Source of the DNA: Pseudisothecium myosuroides
Taxonomy: Eukaryota; Streptophyta; Bryopsida; Hypnales; Lembophyllaceae
Length of the DNA: 64,000 nt
Direction of reading: 5' to 3'
Assembly (NCBI GenBank): GCA_951799445.1
Contig: OX637296.1
Location: forward strand, 20,336,001-20,400,000
In this document: piece after piece, positions 9,661 through 21,626 of the stretch
Numbering within the stretch: the first letter of the stretch is position 1
Layout of the letters: each line of letters starts with the position of its first letter
Notes under the pieces: model-generated
What the model was told of the DNA's origin: nothing
The model's input: only the letters and a program-made list of their open reading frames with translations
The model's database searches: none
Program-made: the position numbers and the translations under genes

Positions 9661-11526
9661 TTAGCAATCTCACTACAATAAAATTGAGTTGATTACATTC
9701 ATTTGATACAGAATGAACTACCCTAAAAGCAAATTATTAGAGCATCTTCACTCTCATGCACAGTGATTGGTCAGTGCAACGGTACATGCCGAGTGCACTC
9801 CCATCCCCTTTTTTATTGTTTCACTTCCTAGCGCAGGCGCCTCAACTCAACGATAGTGCTTGAAACCATAATTGTTTCACAAGAGTTGGCTATAGCATGG
9901 AAGTTGTGGATGTGGTGGTAGGAGGTGAAGTGCAATGGAGCAATGTGGCAGAATGAGCTACAATTTTTGCCCTTTGAGTTTCAATCATTGCCATTATTTT
10001 AGTTGACCAAAAAGTGCAGAGGTGCTTGGATGGTACAACAAAGGACCAATTCTTACCTTGCAAGAGCCAAGAAGTGCCACTCTTCCGAAGGTAACATGGG
10101 AAGTGCTGTCAGCATTGGGGCAAGTTTTTGTTGCTTTTTAAACTAAACTAAGAATCAATGAAGGGATAGTAAACAATTTGACTAATATATTTATAGATTT
10201 ATCGAACAAGAATTATAGACAAGAAAAATAACATGGGAATAAGGAAGAAATAGACACGTCAATACGAAAGAAAGAGTTTGTTATTAGGCTTTCAATGGGG
10301 ATTGAACTTGAATTTGTGTTTAATTCTATTAGCCAACAATAAGATCAATAATTTACAATGGCAAGAAAATTCAATATTGAATAATGGAAAGAGGATGGGA
10401 TGAAGAGCATACAATGGCTTTGCACTTATACATGAATCCAATTCCAAACAACATTGTCATTATTTAAAGTTAGTCTTAATTCCTATATCTTTAAGCAAAA
10501 ATGAAAACTCTTTTTAGAAGATTTAGACCTACAATAATAATTTAAAAAATATATATCTACCATTCAAAAATATATCTAAGACAAGTTATAGCACTTTCTA
10601 TCTATATTCTTCTAGCACAGTTAGTAGAACTATCTCCTATAGAACTTCATGCATGTCGATCTATAAGCTAGAGTTATTGTTCTTCTTCAATAGACTATTA
10701 ATCTTAATTGAATTTATGAATGCTTGCCAAAATCATTTTTTGGTCCTTTTTGACTCTTACTAAAGTTAGGACTTAAAACTCTATGAATTAAACAATAACT
10801 ACATTCCAAAAATAAATGATTAATAAATAAATTACTTTAGGATTTTCTTAAAGGTAAATCAAGAAAATACAATTATGTATTGGTTGCATTCTCATCTATA
10901 AGAGGCCTTAGCAGTGTAAGACGTAAGTCTTAACATTAGGTAATTATACCAATAATCATTCCTTTTAGAATATTGATTCTATTTTTTAATGTAAAATGGG
11001 TCAGTAGAATATCCAAATTGGTGAATAGGAAAAGGAGAACAATAATGTGGAGTTAGGGATCATTTTGAGTAATAATTGGACTCATTTACGAAGCCAGGGA
11101 CAATTTTGTAAAGAGACAATTTTCACTAAGTTGCTTCCAATGTAGCTTCTTGCTTGAAGAATACTTTGACCATATTTTTCCTTGGTGTCCATGTGATGAT
11201 TGTGAGATTCACCTAAGTTACATTATAGACTCCTACAACCTCCACCTTTGAAAATTTTTAATTAATTGTTTGTCCTTGTGGTCTTCTTGTCTTTATCTTC
11301 TTGACAAACCACTTGTAGTTGGCCATCTTGCACCTTGCCTTTGCAATGAAATTCTGTTTCATTTGTTTAAATAATGAAATAAAATTAAACTAATTAATTG
11401 TCCCTCCACTTGCATCTTGCTTCATTAACATGTAAGGTACCAATTCACAAAAACTATAGTATTCCTAATTTTCCATGGTGCCACCAAATTTTATTCAAGC
11501 TAGTTTGGTTGCAGGCCATTGCCTTC
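9661..11526. other. AT-rich intergenic stretch, no gene seen
   Basis: No conserved reading frame, RNA gene or clear inverted repeat was recognised. A TTAGAGCATCTTCACTC motif at about 9738 resembles the left end of Harbinger-like MITEs, but no matching right end was found. Confidence 0.5.
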
Positions 11527-11766
11527 TTAACCCCTTAAGGATGTTGCTGTTTTTCTATACGCTCTCCCTTGTTGTATACGGAAGGGGAAATTGAGTAGCA
11601 CATGAATCCCATTCAAGCTATAAATTTCAAACCAAATCACAAACATACTACTAGTCAACTGAGAATTTTTTGGGGAATTTTGGAATGTTCAAGGAGGATC
11701 AAATAAATTCAATACACAGACAACATATGCCAGCTCTTTTGGTGCGCAACATCCTTAAGAGGTTAA
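11527..11766. mobile_element. TTAA-flanked mini-element, 240 bp
   Basis: Ends TTAACCCCTTAAGGATGTTG (11527) and CAACATCCTTAAGAGGTTAA (11766) are inverted repeats over 20 bp with one mismatch, both bounded by TTAA. The outer 10-13 bp resemble the large TTAA family. It has no coding capacity. Confidence 0.85.
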
Positions 11767-11804
11767 GAGTGGTGTTGTTAGAGATGTTCCCCAATACTCC
11801 AAAT

Positions 11805-12126
11805 GAATGTAAAGTAGGAGGTCCTAAAATGGAGCGGGTTCTAAAACCAATCAAGCTCTAGAGGTACATTTTGCACTTTCCAATGTACAAGTGGTGTGCA
11901 TTTGAGGAGGTGGTCGGTTTTAGAGCCCACAAAAATGCACTTTTCTGCAACTTCAGAAATTCATAACCAATTCCACAAAGCTTCAAAAAATCTGAAACAA
12001 CTTCGGTTAGATGCCAATTTCTCTTGCCTTTCAAGGAAAATTTACTGAAAAATATTTTAAGAAGTTCTACCTCCCCAAAAGTCAGCTTCAGCTCTTAGAT
12101 GAGCGGTTTATGAACCTCCTACCTTA
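11805..12126 (+). mobile_element. MITE family K, 5'-truncated copy
   Basis: It matches the right half of the family K copy at 19194-19923 (GGTACATTTTGCACTTTCCA, then ...CAAGGAAAATTTACTGAAAA) and ends in the shared terminus GAACCTCCTACCTTA. The left part is missing. Confidence 0.7.
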
Positions 12127-12517
12127 ATTGTTGTAATTGTTGAGGATTGCTGCAGCATCAGTGCTCCTTCCGACCCTGACTTTTCAACTCATCTTTGGAA
12201 GTTCCATGTAAGCTTATGCAGTCTCCCTTCAAATTCTGGTCTTGCTAACTTGCGTCCTCAAAGTCCAAAACTAATCTGCTGCTGCATCACGTCCAAACCT
12301 CCATGGATGTACTTGCTTGCCTTGGGCCTTACAATCGAAGAGGCATACAATTGAAGCAACAGGTACGTTTACAGAAGTTGACCACAAAAAACAACGGAAG
12401 TGGCCATTGTACCAGTTCAGTGCAGTGCCTGTCCATTCCCATTGACTTTGTGGTACAGAATCAGGAGAATCAGTACTAAGTGAGCAACCCAAGAAACGTC
12501 ACTTTTTGCTTTTGTGC
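12127..12517. other. Unassigned intergenic sequence
   Basis: Base composition is more balanced than around it. A 73-codon reverse frame at 12271-12492 has no recognisable protein signature. Nothing else was identified. Confidence 0.4.
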
Positions 12518-12860
12518 CTACACAAAAATAGTGAAATTAGTTTGCCCTGTGGACACTAATTTCTTGTCATTTGATACTATATAAATATTTTCAGCTGTTG
12601 TACAAGAATGCACTACTTTTGAATTAGGTATTGTTGTAATTGGGACTCATGAACCTCCATGTGTACAAATGGAAATATTTTTAGAAATATGTGTTGATTT
12701 TGATGGCTTGTAAAGTACTCCCTCTGTCTCAAAATAATACCGGTGTTTTCTTTGTAAAATACAAAGGAAACACCAGTATTATTTTGAGACAGAGGGAGTA
12801 ACTTTCTTGATGTAAGGCAACCTAATTGTTAAGGCAACCTAATTTCACTATTATGTGTAG
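12518..12860. mobile_element. MITE family O, copy 2
   Basis: Termini CTACACAAAAATAGTGAAAT and AATTTCACTATTATGTGTAG form inverted repeats, and the body is shared with 1756-2017. A Stowaway-like element (12718-12798) is inserted in it at a TA. Confidence 0.85.
12718..12798. mobile_element. Stowaway-type MITE, 81 bp, nested
   Basis: CTCCCTCTGTCTCAAAATAA... with a near-perfect inverted copy ending ...TTATTTTGAGACAGAGGGAG makes one long hairpin. TA flanks both sides (12716-12717 and 12799-12800). The family O copy at 1756-2017 shows the empty site GTAAAGTAACTTT. Stowaway elements belong to the Tc1/mariner superfamily. Confidence 0.96.
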
Positions 12861-12969
12861 TTCTATTATCATCACTAGCCTGATCAAATGTTCATATTAG
12901 GTTCTTGTTGGCAATTGAAAGAAGCTTCCAACGCATAACAAAACATGATCTTTGGATACTACTGGTATG

Positions 12970-14180
12970 AGGTAACTACACCTAAAATCGACCGTTTAAC
13001 CCCTAAAGGACCGAGGCCTTTTTTCTGCCAAAAAACACTGAAAACTGCCATTTCTGTAGCAAAGAGTTAAAAAAACTTTAAATTGTTTTTTTTCCACATC
13101 TAACCGTAGGATCTTACACCTAACTAGTATAAAAAAGTGTGGAAAAAATTTCAGAATTTTTGACCGCATAGATTGCAAGATATCTGTGTTTAAAGTGGAA
13201 AAAACAAGTTTTTCAGCACATTGCGGGACTGGATTTTTTGACTTTGAACATTTTTAACTTAAAATTTTTTCACTACAGAGTTTTGAGCTTTTAATGCTTG
13301 TAGTGGAGAATTGAGTTGAGAGTCTAGGAAAAAAAAAATTCAAAAAAAACTTAATTATCATTCTTAAAAAAATTGTTAAGTAGATGTAGGTACGAGATAA
13401 AAGGAAAATCTAAAATATTCATATATTTTAGATGGAATTAAAATGCACTAATCCTAATGGTGGGATTGTTCTAACAAGTAAATCAGACCATGCAAAAAAA
13501 AAATTTGAAAAATTTGAAAAATTGCATTCAGAAATGAATCCTAAAGTTATTTTTTTCAAGAAGATGCTCTAACTGCCCAAAAAACAAGAATGTCCATAAC
13601 TTCCTCATAACAAAGTCAAATGAAATGAATCAAAGCTTTCCAGATAGCCAAAAATATAACCTATGAGAAAACAAATATTAAAAAAAAAATTCAAATTTTT
13701 GTCCATTTTTTTTTTGCTGCCCGAGCTGCCCCCCGTAGCCTGTTTTGAGCTTATATGGTCATAACTTTTTTTCCCGGGCACCGATTGTGAAAAAAATTAT
13801 ATTCCCTTGAAGCTAATCAATTTTTCTACCTCCAAAAAAAGTTTCAAAAAATTAGGAGAAAATTTCAGCCCGTAGGTACCTGCCCGAAAACGCATTTGTC
13901 CCCCATAGGGACAATGGTCCTTTAGGGGTTAACCAATTCAACTGATTTCAGCATGGTTCACATTATTATATTGCTTTATCTTTTGTAAAGTCTCGTTAGT
14001 AGTTTGAAGGGGATTCTAGATTCTCTGAGAATGCATTTTTTGGACACCGTATGAATAAAATATGAATATTCAAAGTGCTGAAAGTAGGTGTGTCTAAAAC
14101 CAACCCTAGGCTCTCATGAATAATGAGAATACATTTTAGGCAAGAATCTATAAAGGTCGATTTTAGAAAGGGGTCGAAAC
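12970..14180 (+). mobile_element. MITE family N, copy 1, carrying a nested TTAA-family element
   Basis: The left end AGGTAACTACACCTAAAATC (12970) and the body at 13933-14180 align with the copies at 37814-38109, 17229-17513 (reverse) and 58211-58490. The right terminus is lost or diverged near 14180. The element at 12996-13932 interrupts it shortly after the left end. Confidence 0.75.
12996..13932 (+). mobile_element. TTAA-family element, subfamily A, intact ends
   Basis: TTAACCCCTAAAGGACCGAG (12996) to GGTCCTTTAGGGGTTAA (13932), 937 bp. It has perfect TTAA on both sides and the family GC-rich core at about 13730. Short open frames on the reverse strand (12996-13178) are shared with sister copies and have no known domain. 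Confidence 0.93.
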
Positions 14181-14640
14181 TGGGTATTAAGGTAAAACTG
14201 CCCATTACCATACAGATTTGCTATCTAGGTACTTTGGAGAAGATGTTTGTCAGCTCCCATATTTTTCAGAGATATAAAAGTTTGAGAGAAGTCATTTGCA
14301 AAAAGAATGAAGAGATTCTGACAAGAATTGAATTTTTTGTGATTTTTCAAAGACGAAATGTTAAAGCATGAATAGACCCTTGTTGAAGCATGGGCTGATC
14401 CTTCTTAAAGCATGGGCTAACGTGTCCGCTTCCCAAGTGCATTGCCATCATGACAAAGGATTACTAAGATTGTGATAATGGATTGATCACTGACGTAAAT
14501 GGAAGGGCCATGTAGGTGTCGGAATTAGGCAGATGACAGTATTGGGCAGTGCTACCTTACTACCTTATATGCAAAAGTTACAAAAGAACAAAGTCTAGTT
14601 CTAAAACAATTTCTTCCACACAGATACATAATTGATTTTG

Positions 14641-14658
14641 TATGTATGTATATATATG

Positions 14659-14706
<48 letters not shown>
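14641..14706. repeat. TA-rich microsatellite
   Basis: An almost pure (TA)n tract interspersed with TGTA units. Confidence 0.95.
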
Positions 14707-14709
<3 letters not shown>

Positions 14710-14961
14710 CATGGTGCTGTACCAGTTGCTATCACAACAACTTTGTGAAAGTACTCTTATTAGACTACTGTAGCTTACAGGAATTTCAATCTCTACCCAC
14801 TTGCATGGGTGACCTACGCAGCATGACTTGTTGAAATATCAACATTCCTTTGAAATTTTGAGCCTCAGATATGCAAGCATGATCACATTGGGAATGATGT
14901 TTTATTGACACAAACGATTTCAGTATTGACCAAAGTGAAGAAGTTCACCGTACTAAGGAAG

Positions 14962-15377
14962 AAGCACCAATCGTCAACCACGCCCAGTACTCATCCTGCA
15001 GGGGTGTAATATTTCCAACCCAAGGTTGGAACAAATTTAAAGAGAAGCTGGGAATGTGTTTTTTTGGTCCTTTTCAAGGTTGAGACTAATAAGGTTATGA
15101 CACGTGTCTCAAAGTAGTGAGCAAGAAAGTAAGAAGTATATGAGCAGGAAAGTAGTTCTTGAATGATTGGAATTGAAAGACTCTGGAGAGTGGTTACTAG
15201 TGAAATGCACTTTTTGGTTCCCAAAATTCACTGTAAATTCAATTTTGGGATTAAAATTCTGAAAATTTTGTAATCCCCATATTTCCTATCTTCCTACATG
15301 GGAAAAATTTCCACCACCTCTTATTGCGCACACAATCTGCTCCAAAATTGCTTAAAAGGTCGACTACTGGTGCTTTT
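14962..15377 (+). mobile_element. TIR element family I, copy 1
   Basis: It begins AAGCACCAATCGTCAACC and ends GGTCGACTACTGGTGCTTTT, imperfect inverted repeats. It is collinear with 60015-60436 and, reversed, with 46940-47533. A more diverged copy lies at 23240-23567. There is no protein-coding signature. Confidence 0.8.
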
Positions 15378-15439
15378 ATATTATTTGGATTGAATGTGCC
15401 CTTCATGGACAATGAAGAATAATCATGTATATACATACT

Positions 15440-16803
15440 ATTGCTTCAAATTACAATTGAAACAAATTTATTTAGAGATATATTTTAAGCCCAACTTAAT
15501 ATTCACCTTGTAGGTGTTTTTCTACAACTTCAACCCTCAGAAGTTTAAGATTCTTCTCCAAACTTTAATTTGGAAAATCCCATAAATTACACCACGTAGA
15601 ACTTTTTACTTGGAAAATTGTGAAAATCAAGTTTAGAAATGGATCTTGTGAAACTCACCATCAACTGCCAAAGTTGAACAACGACTGTCATGTATGATTG
15701 CTTCAAATTACAAACAAATTAGAGATATACTTTGAAGTCCAACTTAACCCCTAAAGGACCAAACACCATTTTTTGGCAACATAGCAATTTTGGGCAACTC
15801 ACTATTATTTTTTTCTCTCTGAAATTTTCATACAAAATGTGTCCAAGGAGTAGCTTCAAGGCCCAACAATTTTCAGAACTTTTGACTACGTGGGTAAAAA
15901 GTTATCGCATGATATGTAGTTTTTCACATTCGGCGGGCAACCCAGGTAGCTCAAAAAAATCTTTAAAAATCAATTTTTTGAAAAATAAAAATTTGAAATT
16001 GGTTTCATAGATTTATATATACTTGGAAAGCTTTGAATCATTCCATTTGGATTAATGAGTCAAAAGTTATGAGGAGTTTTAGTTTGAGGGTAGTTATGGA
16101 ATCTCTACTCTAAAATAAACTTTGAAGTCCTTTATCTAACTCAATTTTCAATATTTTTGAAAGAAAATAAAAAAGTTGGGTGTAGATTGTTTATTACAAC
16201 ATTACAACTTTTGGGATTGACATTTTTCAATTCCATAACGAAATTCTTGACAATTTAGTATTTTGAGTCATTCTCTACCTCTTCCTACTTACTATTTTTT
16301 TCCTACATGTTTTACAATTCCAAATGATCTGAAAGTTTTCAAGCATGTAGCCAACTTGCCTTGAAGAATGAATCCAAAGAGTAACCACCATTTTGGACAT
16401 TTTTTCATACAAATGTGACCTTGTGAAGGGCAGCTGCCCGATTATTTGCGGGGCCAAAAAAAGGATTTTTTTCAATTCAAATGTTAATATCTTGCAATCC
16501 ACACGGTGAAAAATTCTAAAAAAATTTCCACATCTTCATAAACTAGTTTACTAGTGCACAAGATTCTATGGTTACATGTGTTCAAAAATGTTTTTTTCCT
16601 AAAATTTGATACTTGTATTAGAAATGACAGTTTTGGAGCGGTTTTGGTGAAAACATAGTCAAAAACATTTAGGGGTTAATACTCATGTTGTGTTTTTCTA
16701 CTTCTTCAACACTTGAATTTATACACTCCAATTTTCCACAACTTTAGCTCTTGAATTTTAGATTCTCCGCCAAACTTTCATTTCTAAGAAAAAAATCCCA
16801 TAA
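15440..16803 (+). repeat. Direct duplication of about 150-170 bp; second copy split by a TTAA element
   Basis: Copy 1 (about 15440-15592) contains GATATATTTTAAGCCCAACTTAATATTCACC. Copy 2 runs 15692-15743 and resumes at 16680 (TACTCATGTTGTGTTTTTCT). The break lies exactly at the TTAA of copy 1, so copy 1 shows the unfilled site of the 15744-16679 insertion. Confidence 0.82.
15744..16679 (-). mobile_element. TTAA-family element, subfamily B, reverse
   Basis: TTAACCCCTAAAGGACCAAA at the left and ACATTTAGGGGTTAA at the right, 936 bp. It is the reverse complement of 44701-45642 in content, and TTAA is present on both sides. A 75-codon reverse frame (16275-16502) corresponds to frames in the other subfamily B copies. 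Confidence 0.92.
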
Positions 16804-17228
16804 TTCAGAGGACATACTAGCTAATAGATCTGCATCGAGAAGAAAAGAAAAAGAGTGGGCTGTCAACTCTAGAATGTCATGTCACCTTCACAAATTGAAT
16901 TTGGTTCCATCTTCCAAAAATAGGAATATATTGTTGAAATCAGTTGTTGCAAATATATTTGGCACCATCCCCTGAAAACAGACGTCCCCCTCCGTGCTCC
17001 CCGACTGAATTAAAAAAATAAAAATAAAAACACTTGATTCACCCACTCCAAAAAAAAAGAAAAAAAAGAAAAAAACTTTGATACGGATGTGGGATACAAA
17101 TACAGTCATTAATCCCATAATATAGCATCTTCAAAAAAAATTATACATATACAGGATAATGAAAATAGAGATGGGAGGTTATTAATTTATCCCCTTGTTA
17201 AGCAAGTGGACGTCACTTCCTCACTATC

Positions 17229-17513
17229 AGGTAACTACACTTCATTTCGACCACTTTGTAAAACCGACCATTACAAATTCTTTCCTAAAATGTACGCCTA
17301 CTATTCATGAGAGTAAGGTCGGTTTCAAAAACCCCTATTCTTTGCACATTGAAAATTCATAGTTTATTCATACAATTTCCAAAAAATGCATTCGAAATAA
17401 ATCCAAAATCCCCTTTCAACTACCAACAAGATCCCACAAAAAGGTCATTTTCAATATAATAATGAAAACCACACTGAATTTGCTTATTTGTGCGATTTTT
17501 GGTGGTAGGTACC
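17229..17513 (-). mobile_element. MITE family N, copy 2, reverse
   Basis: It runs from AGGTAACTACACTTCATTTC to GGTGGTAGGTACCT followed by TA. The body matches 37814-38109 in reverse complement (TACCAACAAGATCCCAC and neighbours). Confidence 0.8.
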
Positions 17514-18963
17514 TTACAGACAATATCACTCTATGGCCTATCTGTCAAGTCACAAAATAGGACATGGACGGAATCCCTCACGCGATTTGCCGACTTTCGA
17601 TCCCTGAAGGAATGATAAAAACATGCTACCAAAGAGTGAGGACGTACGTACACAAGGGAGGACGGACGGGACCGAGGGAAGCTTCAAATTCAATGCAAGG
17701 ACGGAGCCCCTTTTGTCAACAAAGCAGCGAACTTGGGAAGGTAGGGGTAGTTGAGAAGCCGGACAACACCCACATGGTCACTTATTCATGACTGCAACGC
17801 AAGCAACAGTACGTACAGGAAAGAAATGGTGTCGGGCATTCCATAAAATATCTGTTATAGTGTGTCTGTAATAATCCCATATTGTTTGACAAGGCATGAC
17901 GATCGGTCAGAGGCTCTGCACCCGACGGATCATGCATTCTCGGAGAATTTATGGTATCAGTATTTTATATGTTTGGTCTAAACCAGCCGGGCCAGGATTG
18001 TTCCAAAAAAGTGAATCATATATCAGGTTGGATTTGGAAACATGCAATTAAGGGCCGCTTCACATGAGCAATAGGAAGATGGTCGGCAAGAACATTTCTT
18101 TATTTTGATTGGTTGCTTATGGTAGTGGGATTTCACACTAGAGAGGCAGGAAAGAAGGAAGGAAGTAACTTACATGGATGATAAAGTCGCGAATGTGTCT
18201 TGCCATTGGCAACAAAATTCTTCCGGTGGTTTTTGGCTGGAAGGTGCTTGCAAAACGGCACTTCTCTTGGAGGCCTATTTTTTGAGTCTTGAGAGGGAGG
18301 AAGAGCAATTGCCGTTCCAACTTCTTACCGCTATGTAATGTGAAGCAACTCTAAAGTTGGTATGGGACGCAACCCATTCCTGATCACACATCCCATTATG
18401 GCTATGTAAATTGTTCTCTTTCCGTGTAGGAAGAGATGAATAATGATTAATTATAGCGTGGTTCTTGGCGCAATTGTGGCACAATATAATTCCTACAAGA
18501 CTCTCAATATTGCAACCCTTGGTGGTTTTTGCAACCAGCCCTTGGTCGGAAATACGAAGGTCTATATGGCCAGTATGGGTCGAATAGAATCTTCAACTAA
18601 AAAAATCATAGTAAATATGTTTTGAAAAATAAATTATGGAAAATTATGGAAACCTTCCGAATTCTATTTTTGCACATGGAAAAATTTCCCCACTAAAGAA
18701 ATCTGCCTTGTAGATACGTGTAACTACTTAAGTGGTCAGAATGGGTTGCCTCCCACACTAGTGGAATATCTGTGGACAATAGTAATTAAGGATATCATAT
18801 GTGAAGGTTGAATTTGGCACTCGTGTGCCAATATTGAATTTCCATGTCAGATTCTCAAGGTCCATGTCACTTCAACACCATTCCGAAGATGACATGTGGC
18901 ACTTTTTTTACAAAACTGACTTAAATTTATATTGAATCTAACCTTCACATAGGATATTAACTA
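17514..18963. other. Intergenic, no gene seen
   Basis: It contains a moderately GC-richer patch at 17540-18000 with open frames lacking recognisable domains, and a purine-rich AGGAAAGAAGGAAGGAAG run near 18148. No feature can be supported. Confidence 0.45.
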
Positions 18964-19196
18964 TTAATCCTTGAAGGACCATAGGGAATAGTAAATACGT
19001 TGGCATATATGTGGCATTAGTTGTTAGTAGAAAGTTCCAAATTGAGACCTCAATAGTTCATTAGAACCATATCAACATGGATTTTAATTTCACTCTTGAT
19101 CTTAAACCTATAAGAGGTGTAGAACCATGCAAAATACAATGAAATACTGTTGTATAATACTGGTCAGAATGGGCTCTCTGGACCTTTAAGGATTAA
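18964..19196. mobile_element. TTAA-flanked mini-element, 233 bp
   Basis: TTAATCCTTGAAGGACCATA (18964) and TGGACCTTTAAGGATTAA (19196) are inverted ends bounded by TTAA. Its right end touches the left end of the family K element that starts at 19194. Confidence 0.82.
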
Positions 19197-19923
19197 GGTA
19201 GTGTGTTGTAAAAGCAATCAACTTCTTGAAATGGACCGTATATTTAGGTCTTAAATGGACATGAGGTGGTCCCAAAATGGATCTTTCAAGCCATTGAGAG
19301 AATCTAGCAAAAAAACACTATTTATTGCAAGAGCCAATCATTGGCCTTCATTTACTCAAATCACTTTAGAAGTTGCAAGTGGTCGGACTTTGGAAGACTT
19401 AGGGTCACAAATAGGTGTCTACAACAAATTTTTTTGAAAATTCACAAGTAATTCAAAAATGATTCAAAAAATATGAAACCACTTGTGTTATGTTTCGCAT
19501 CCATTTTTCTTTCTCTGAAAAATGGTCTAAAAATAATTCTGTTCATGGAAACCTATGAAAAAAGGGGACAAGCCCTTAAATGGTCGCTTATAGAGCATAA
19601 GGTAGGAGGCTGTAAAACGGAGCGGGCATTAAAATGGAACATGACTCAGAGGTACATTTTTGTTTTCTTCAATGTACCACCTATGCACATTTCAGGAGGT
19701 GGTCCATTTTGATGACCACAAATGACCACTTTTTTCCAACTTCAAAAATTTGTAACTAATTCCACTAAGGTCCAAAAAATATGAAATGACTTGGGTTAGA
19801 TTTCAATTCCACTTGTCTTTCAAGGAAAATTTACTGAAAAATATTTCAAGACGTTTTACCTCCCCAAAATTCAGTTTCAGCGCTTAGATGCTCCATTTCT
19901 GGACCTCCTACCTTACTACCTTA
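19194..19923 (+). mobile_element. MITE family K, copy 1
   Basis: The left end is TTAAGGTAGTGTGTTG, and the right end has CTACCTTA repeated twice (about 19910-19923). The left half is shared with 23572-24660 and the right half with 11805-12126. It keeps the unfilled sequence TCACTTTAGAAGTTGC (19361) at the place where the 23572 copy has a 676-bp insert. Open frames (19255-19437, 19473-19712) are not conserved as protein. Confidence 0.8.
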
Positions 19924-20622
19924 CTGGGGGTGTTTCTAAAAAAATGAAAGAAAATCAAGCTTGGATTTTAAAGTTTCCTACCTGTCTGTTGTCTTCATCT
20001 TGTGCCCGGAATGCCAAATCATGCAGGTGGGACGGACAAGTAAGTTATACGGAAGGCTCTTGACTTTGGTGACATTGCTTTGATGGATGTCAGAGCAAGA
20101 CAGTAATCATCTGAAACCCTGAAAGGCTGCAATGTACGGTACAGACAACCAAAAAATGGCGAAAAATGGTCGATGGAGGACTTTGGAGGGTGGAGGCCTA
20201 AAGTATAGGGTACTGCCCGAGTCTGAAGGCAATCCGTGAAAAAAGGGCCCAACGAGGAGGGCAGAGCCCGATGAGGAGGTCTGTTTTTTCATGGAATGCC
20301 CGAAGGATGAGGGCGTTATCCGGTGTAAATCACGAGCAGAAAAGGATGAGAATCGGGGATGAGAAATCAAAAATGGATGAGAAATCTGTAATGCCCAATT
20401 ACGCAGGAAAACCCACGCAATCGGGCATTACGCTGCAGAAGCCTCCCAGGAAATGAACAAGCAGTTTCCTGGGAGTGGTTTACAGATAGAGAAAAGCGGT
20501 TTTGCATCCAATTTCGTTGGAAACGCATTTTCAGCAGACAGTGATGTCAGAAATGAACCTGCTGTGGCATTCAGAGTCTTCTCCAAAATTGAGGAATTGA
20601 GAAAAATCATCAAAAAGTACTA
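19924..20622. other. Intergenic, more balanced composition, no gene assigned
   Basis: Open frames occur on both strands (20019-20252 and 20107-20370 reverse, 20271-20456 forward), but they overlap each other and show no domain. It may be the inside of an older element, since GGGGGTGTTTC at 19926 faces GAAACACCC at 20627. Confidence 0.35.
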
Positions 20623-20947
20623 AGGTGAAACACCCATTCTCGTCCCTATACCCAATTTCGTCACAATGTATCAATGGTGCACATTTTCCTACAATATAAC
20701 CTCTCTAAGTTGATCCCCTCTAAGTTAATAAAGCGTTGTTAGGAAGTATTGATTGCCGGTCCCAACTTAACAACATGAACCACATACAAACATGATGACC
20801 CTCCCTAATGTAATAACCTCTATAACTCAATGTGTCAGACCGATCCCAACTCTATCAACTTAGAGAGGTTCTACTGTAGTAAGAATGTACTATGTTGGTA
20901 CATGGTGACGGAATTGGATGCAGGGACGGGAATGGTTGTCATCACCT
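20623..20947. mobile_element. MITE family G, copy 1, with nested pogo-like MITE
   Basis: AGGTGAAACACCCATTCTCG and its inverse GGGAATGGTTGTCATCACCT are terminal inverted repeats, with TA on both sides. The copy at 61261-61399 is uninterrupted; this one is longer because 20692-20876 is inserted in it. Confidence 0.88.
20692..20876. mobile_element. pogo/Lemi1-like MITE, family H, copy 1
   Basis: Ends CAATATAACCTCTCTAAGTT and AACTTAGAGAGGTTCTACTG are inverted repeats with TA on both sides. The CAGTAGAACCTCTnTAA terminus matches the pogo-like MITE type (Lemi1 in Arabidopsis). Other copies are at 21627-22014 and 60443-60556. Confidence 0.85.
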
Positions 20948-21282
20948 TATTTGAAAGTGGTATACAAACAAAAGTTGTAGATTTTGAGTTGTAGATTCCA
21001 TCTCTAAGGTTAGATTAAGCAATGCTATCACCAATATTTTTTTAATAAAAATTTGAAAGGAGAATTTCAAAATTCCTTCAAAAATTCAATTACAAGCAAA
21101 ATATTATCATTTTTTTGAGTAAGATTTGTTGGAATGGATTTAAAACGAGGTTCTCTTGACATGTTGATTTTTTGAATTTTTTTTGTTCTTTGAATCTATA
21201 AACCTCATTTTTGCAAATCCAGTTTTGAACTAGAGACAATGCAATTTTGGCGTGGTCAACCACTTGGCATACTTCCACATTT

Positions 21283-21592
21283 ATGGCCAATTTCATTAAA
21301 ATGGCGGTATTCCGTTAATTTGGCACTTTTAGCAGTTCAGACCGCACAGTCTGAACTGTTTTTTCTGTACCAAAATCTATACCAATATTAGATTTTTGAA
21401 TTCTACAACTGTTCTAGATATTTGAAATCTATACCAATCCTAGATTTTTCAAACTGCACAGTCTGATATCTATGCTTGTCCTAGATTTCTGAAATCTAAA
21501 ACTGACCTAGATGTTAGAAATGTACACTTGTCCTAGATGTCACGGTGTGAAAATGGCACATGGAATACCGCCATTTTAATGAAATTCGCCAT
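21283..21592. mobile_element. TIR element family P, 310 bp, 4-bp duplication ATTT
   Basis: ATGGCCAATTTCATTAAAAT and ATTTTAATGAAATTCGCCAT are inverted ends, and the TIR continues inward through GGCGGTATTCC. Flanks are ATTT (21279-21282) and ATTT (21593-21596), and family F copy 1 has a single ATTT. The interior has short degenerate repeats around TCCTAGAT. Confidence 0.85.
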
Positions 21593-21626
21593 ATTTGTAA
21601 TTTTAGAAAAATATGTACTCTAGGTA

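Noticed and set aside
12271..12492. 73-codon reverse frame with balanced composition
   Set aside because: No homology recognised, no splice partner, and surrounded by MITEs.
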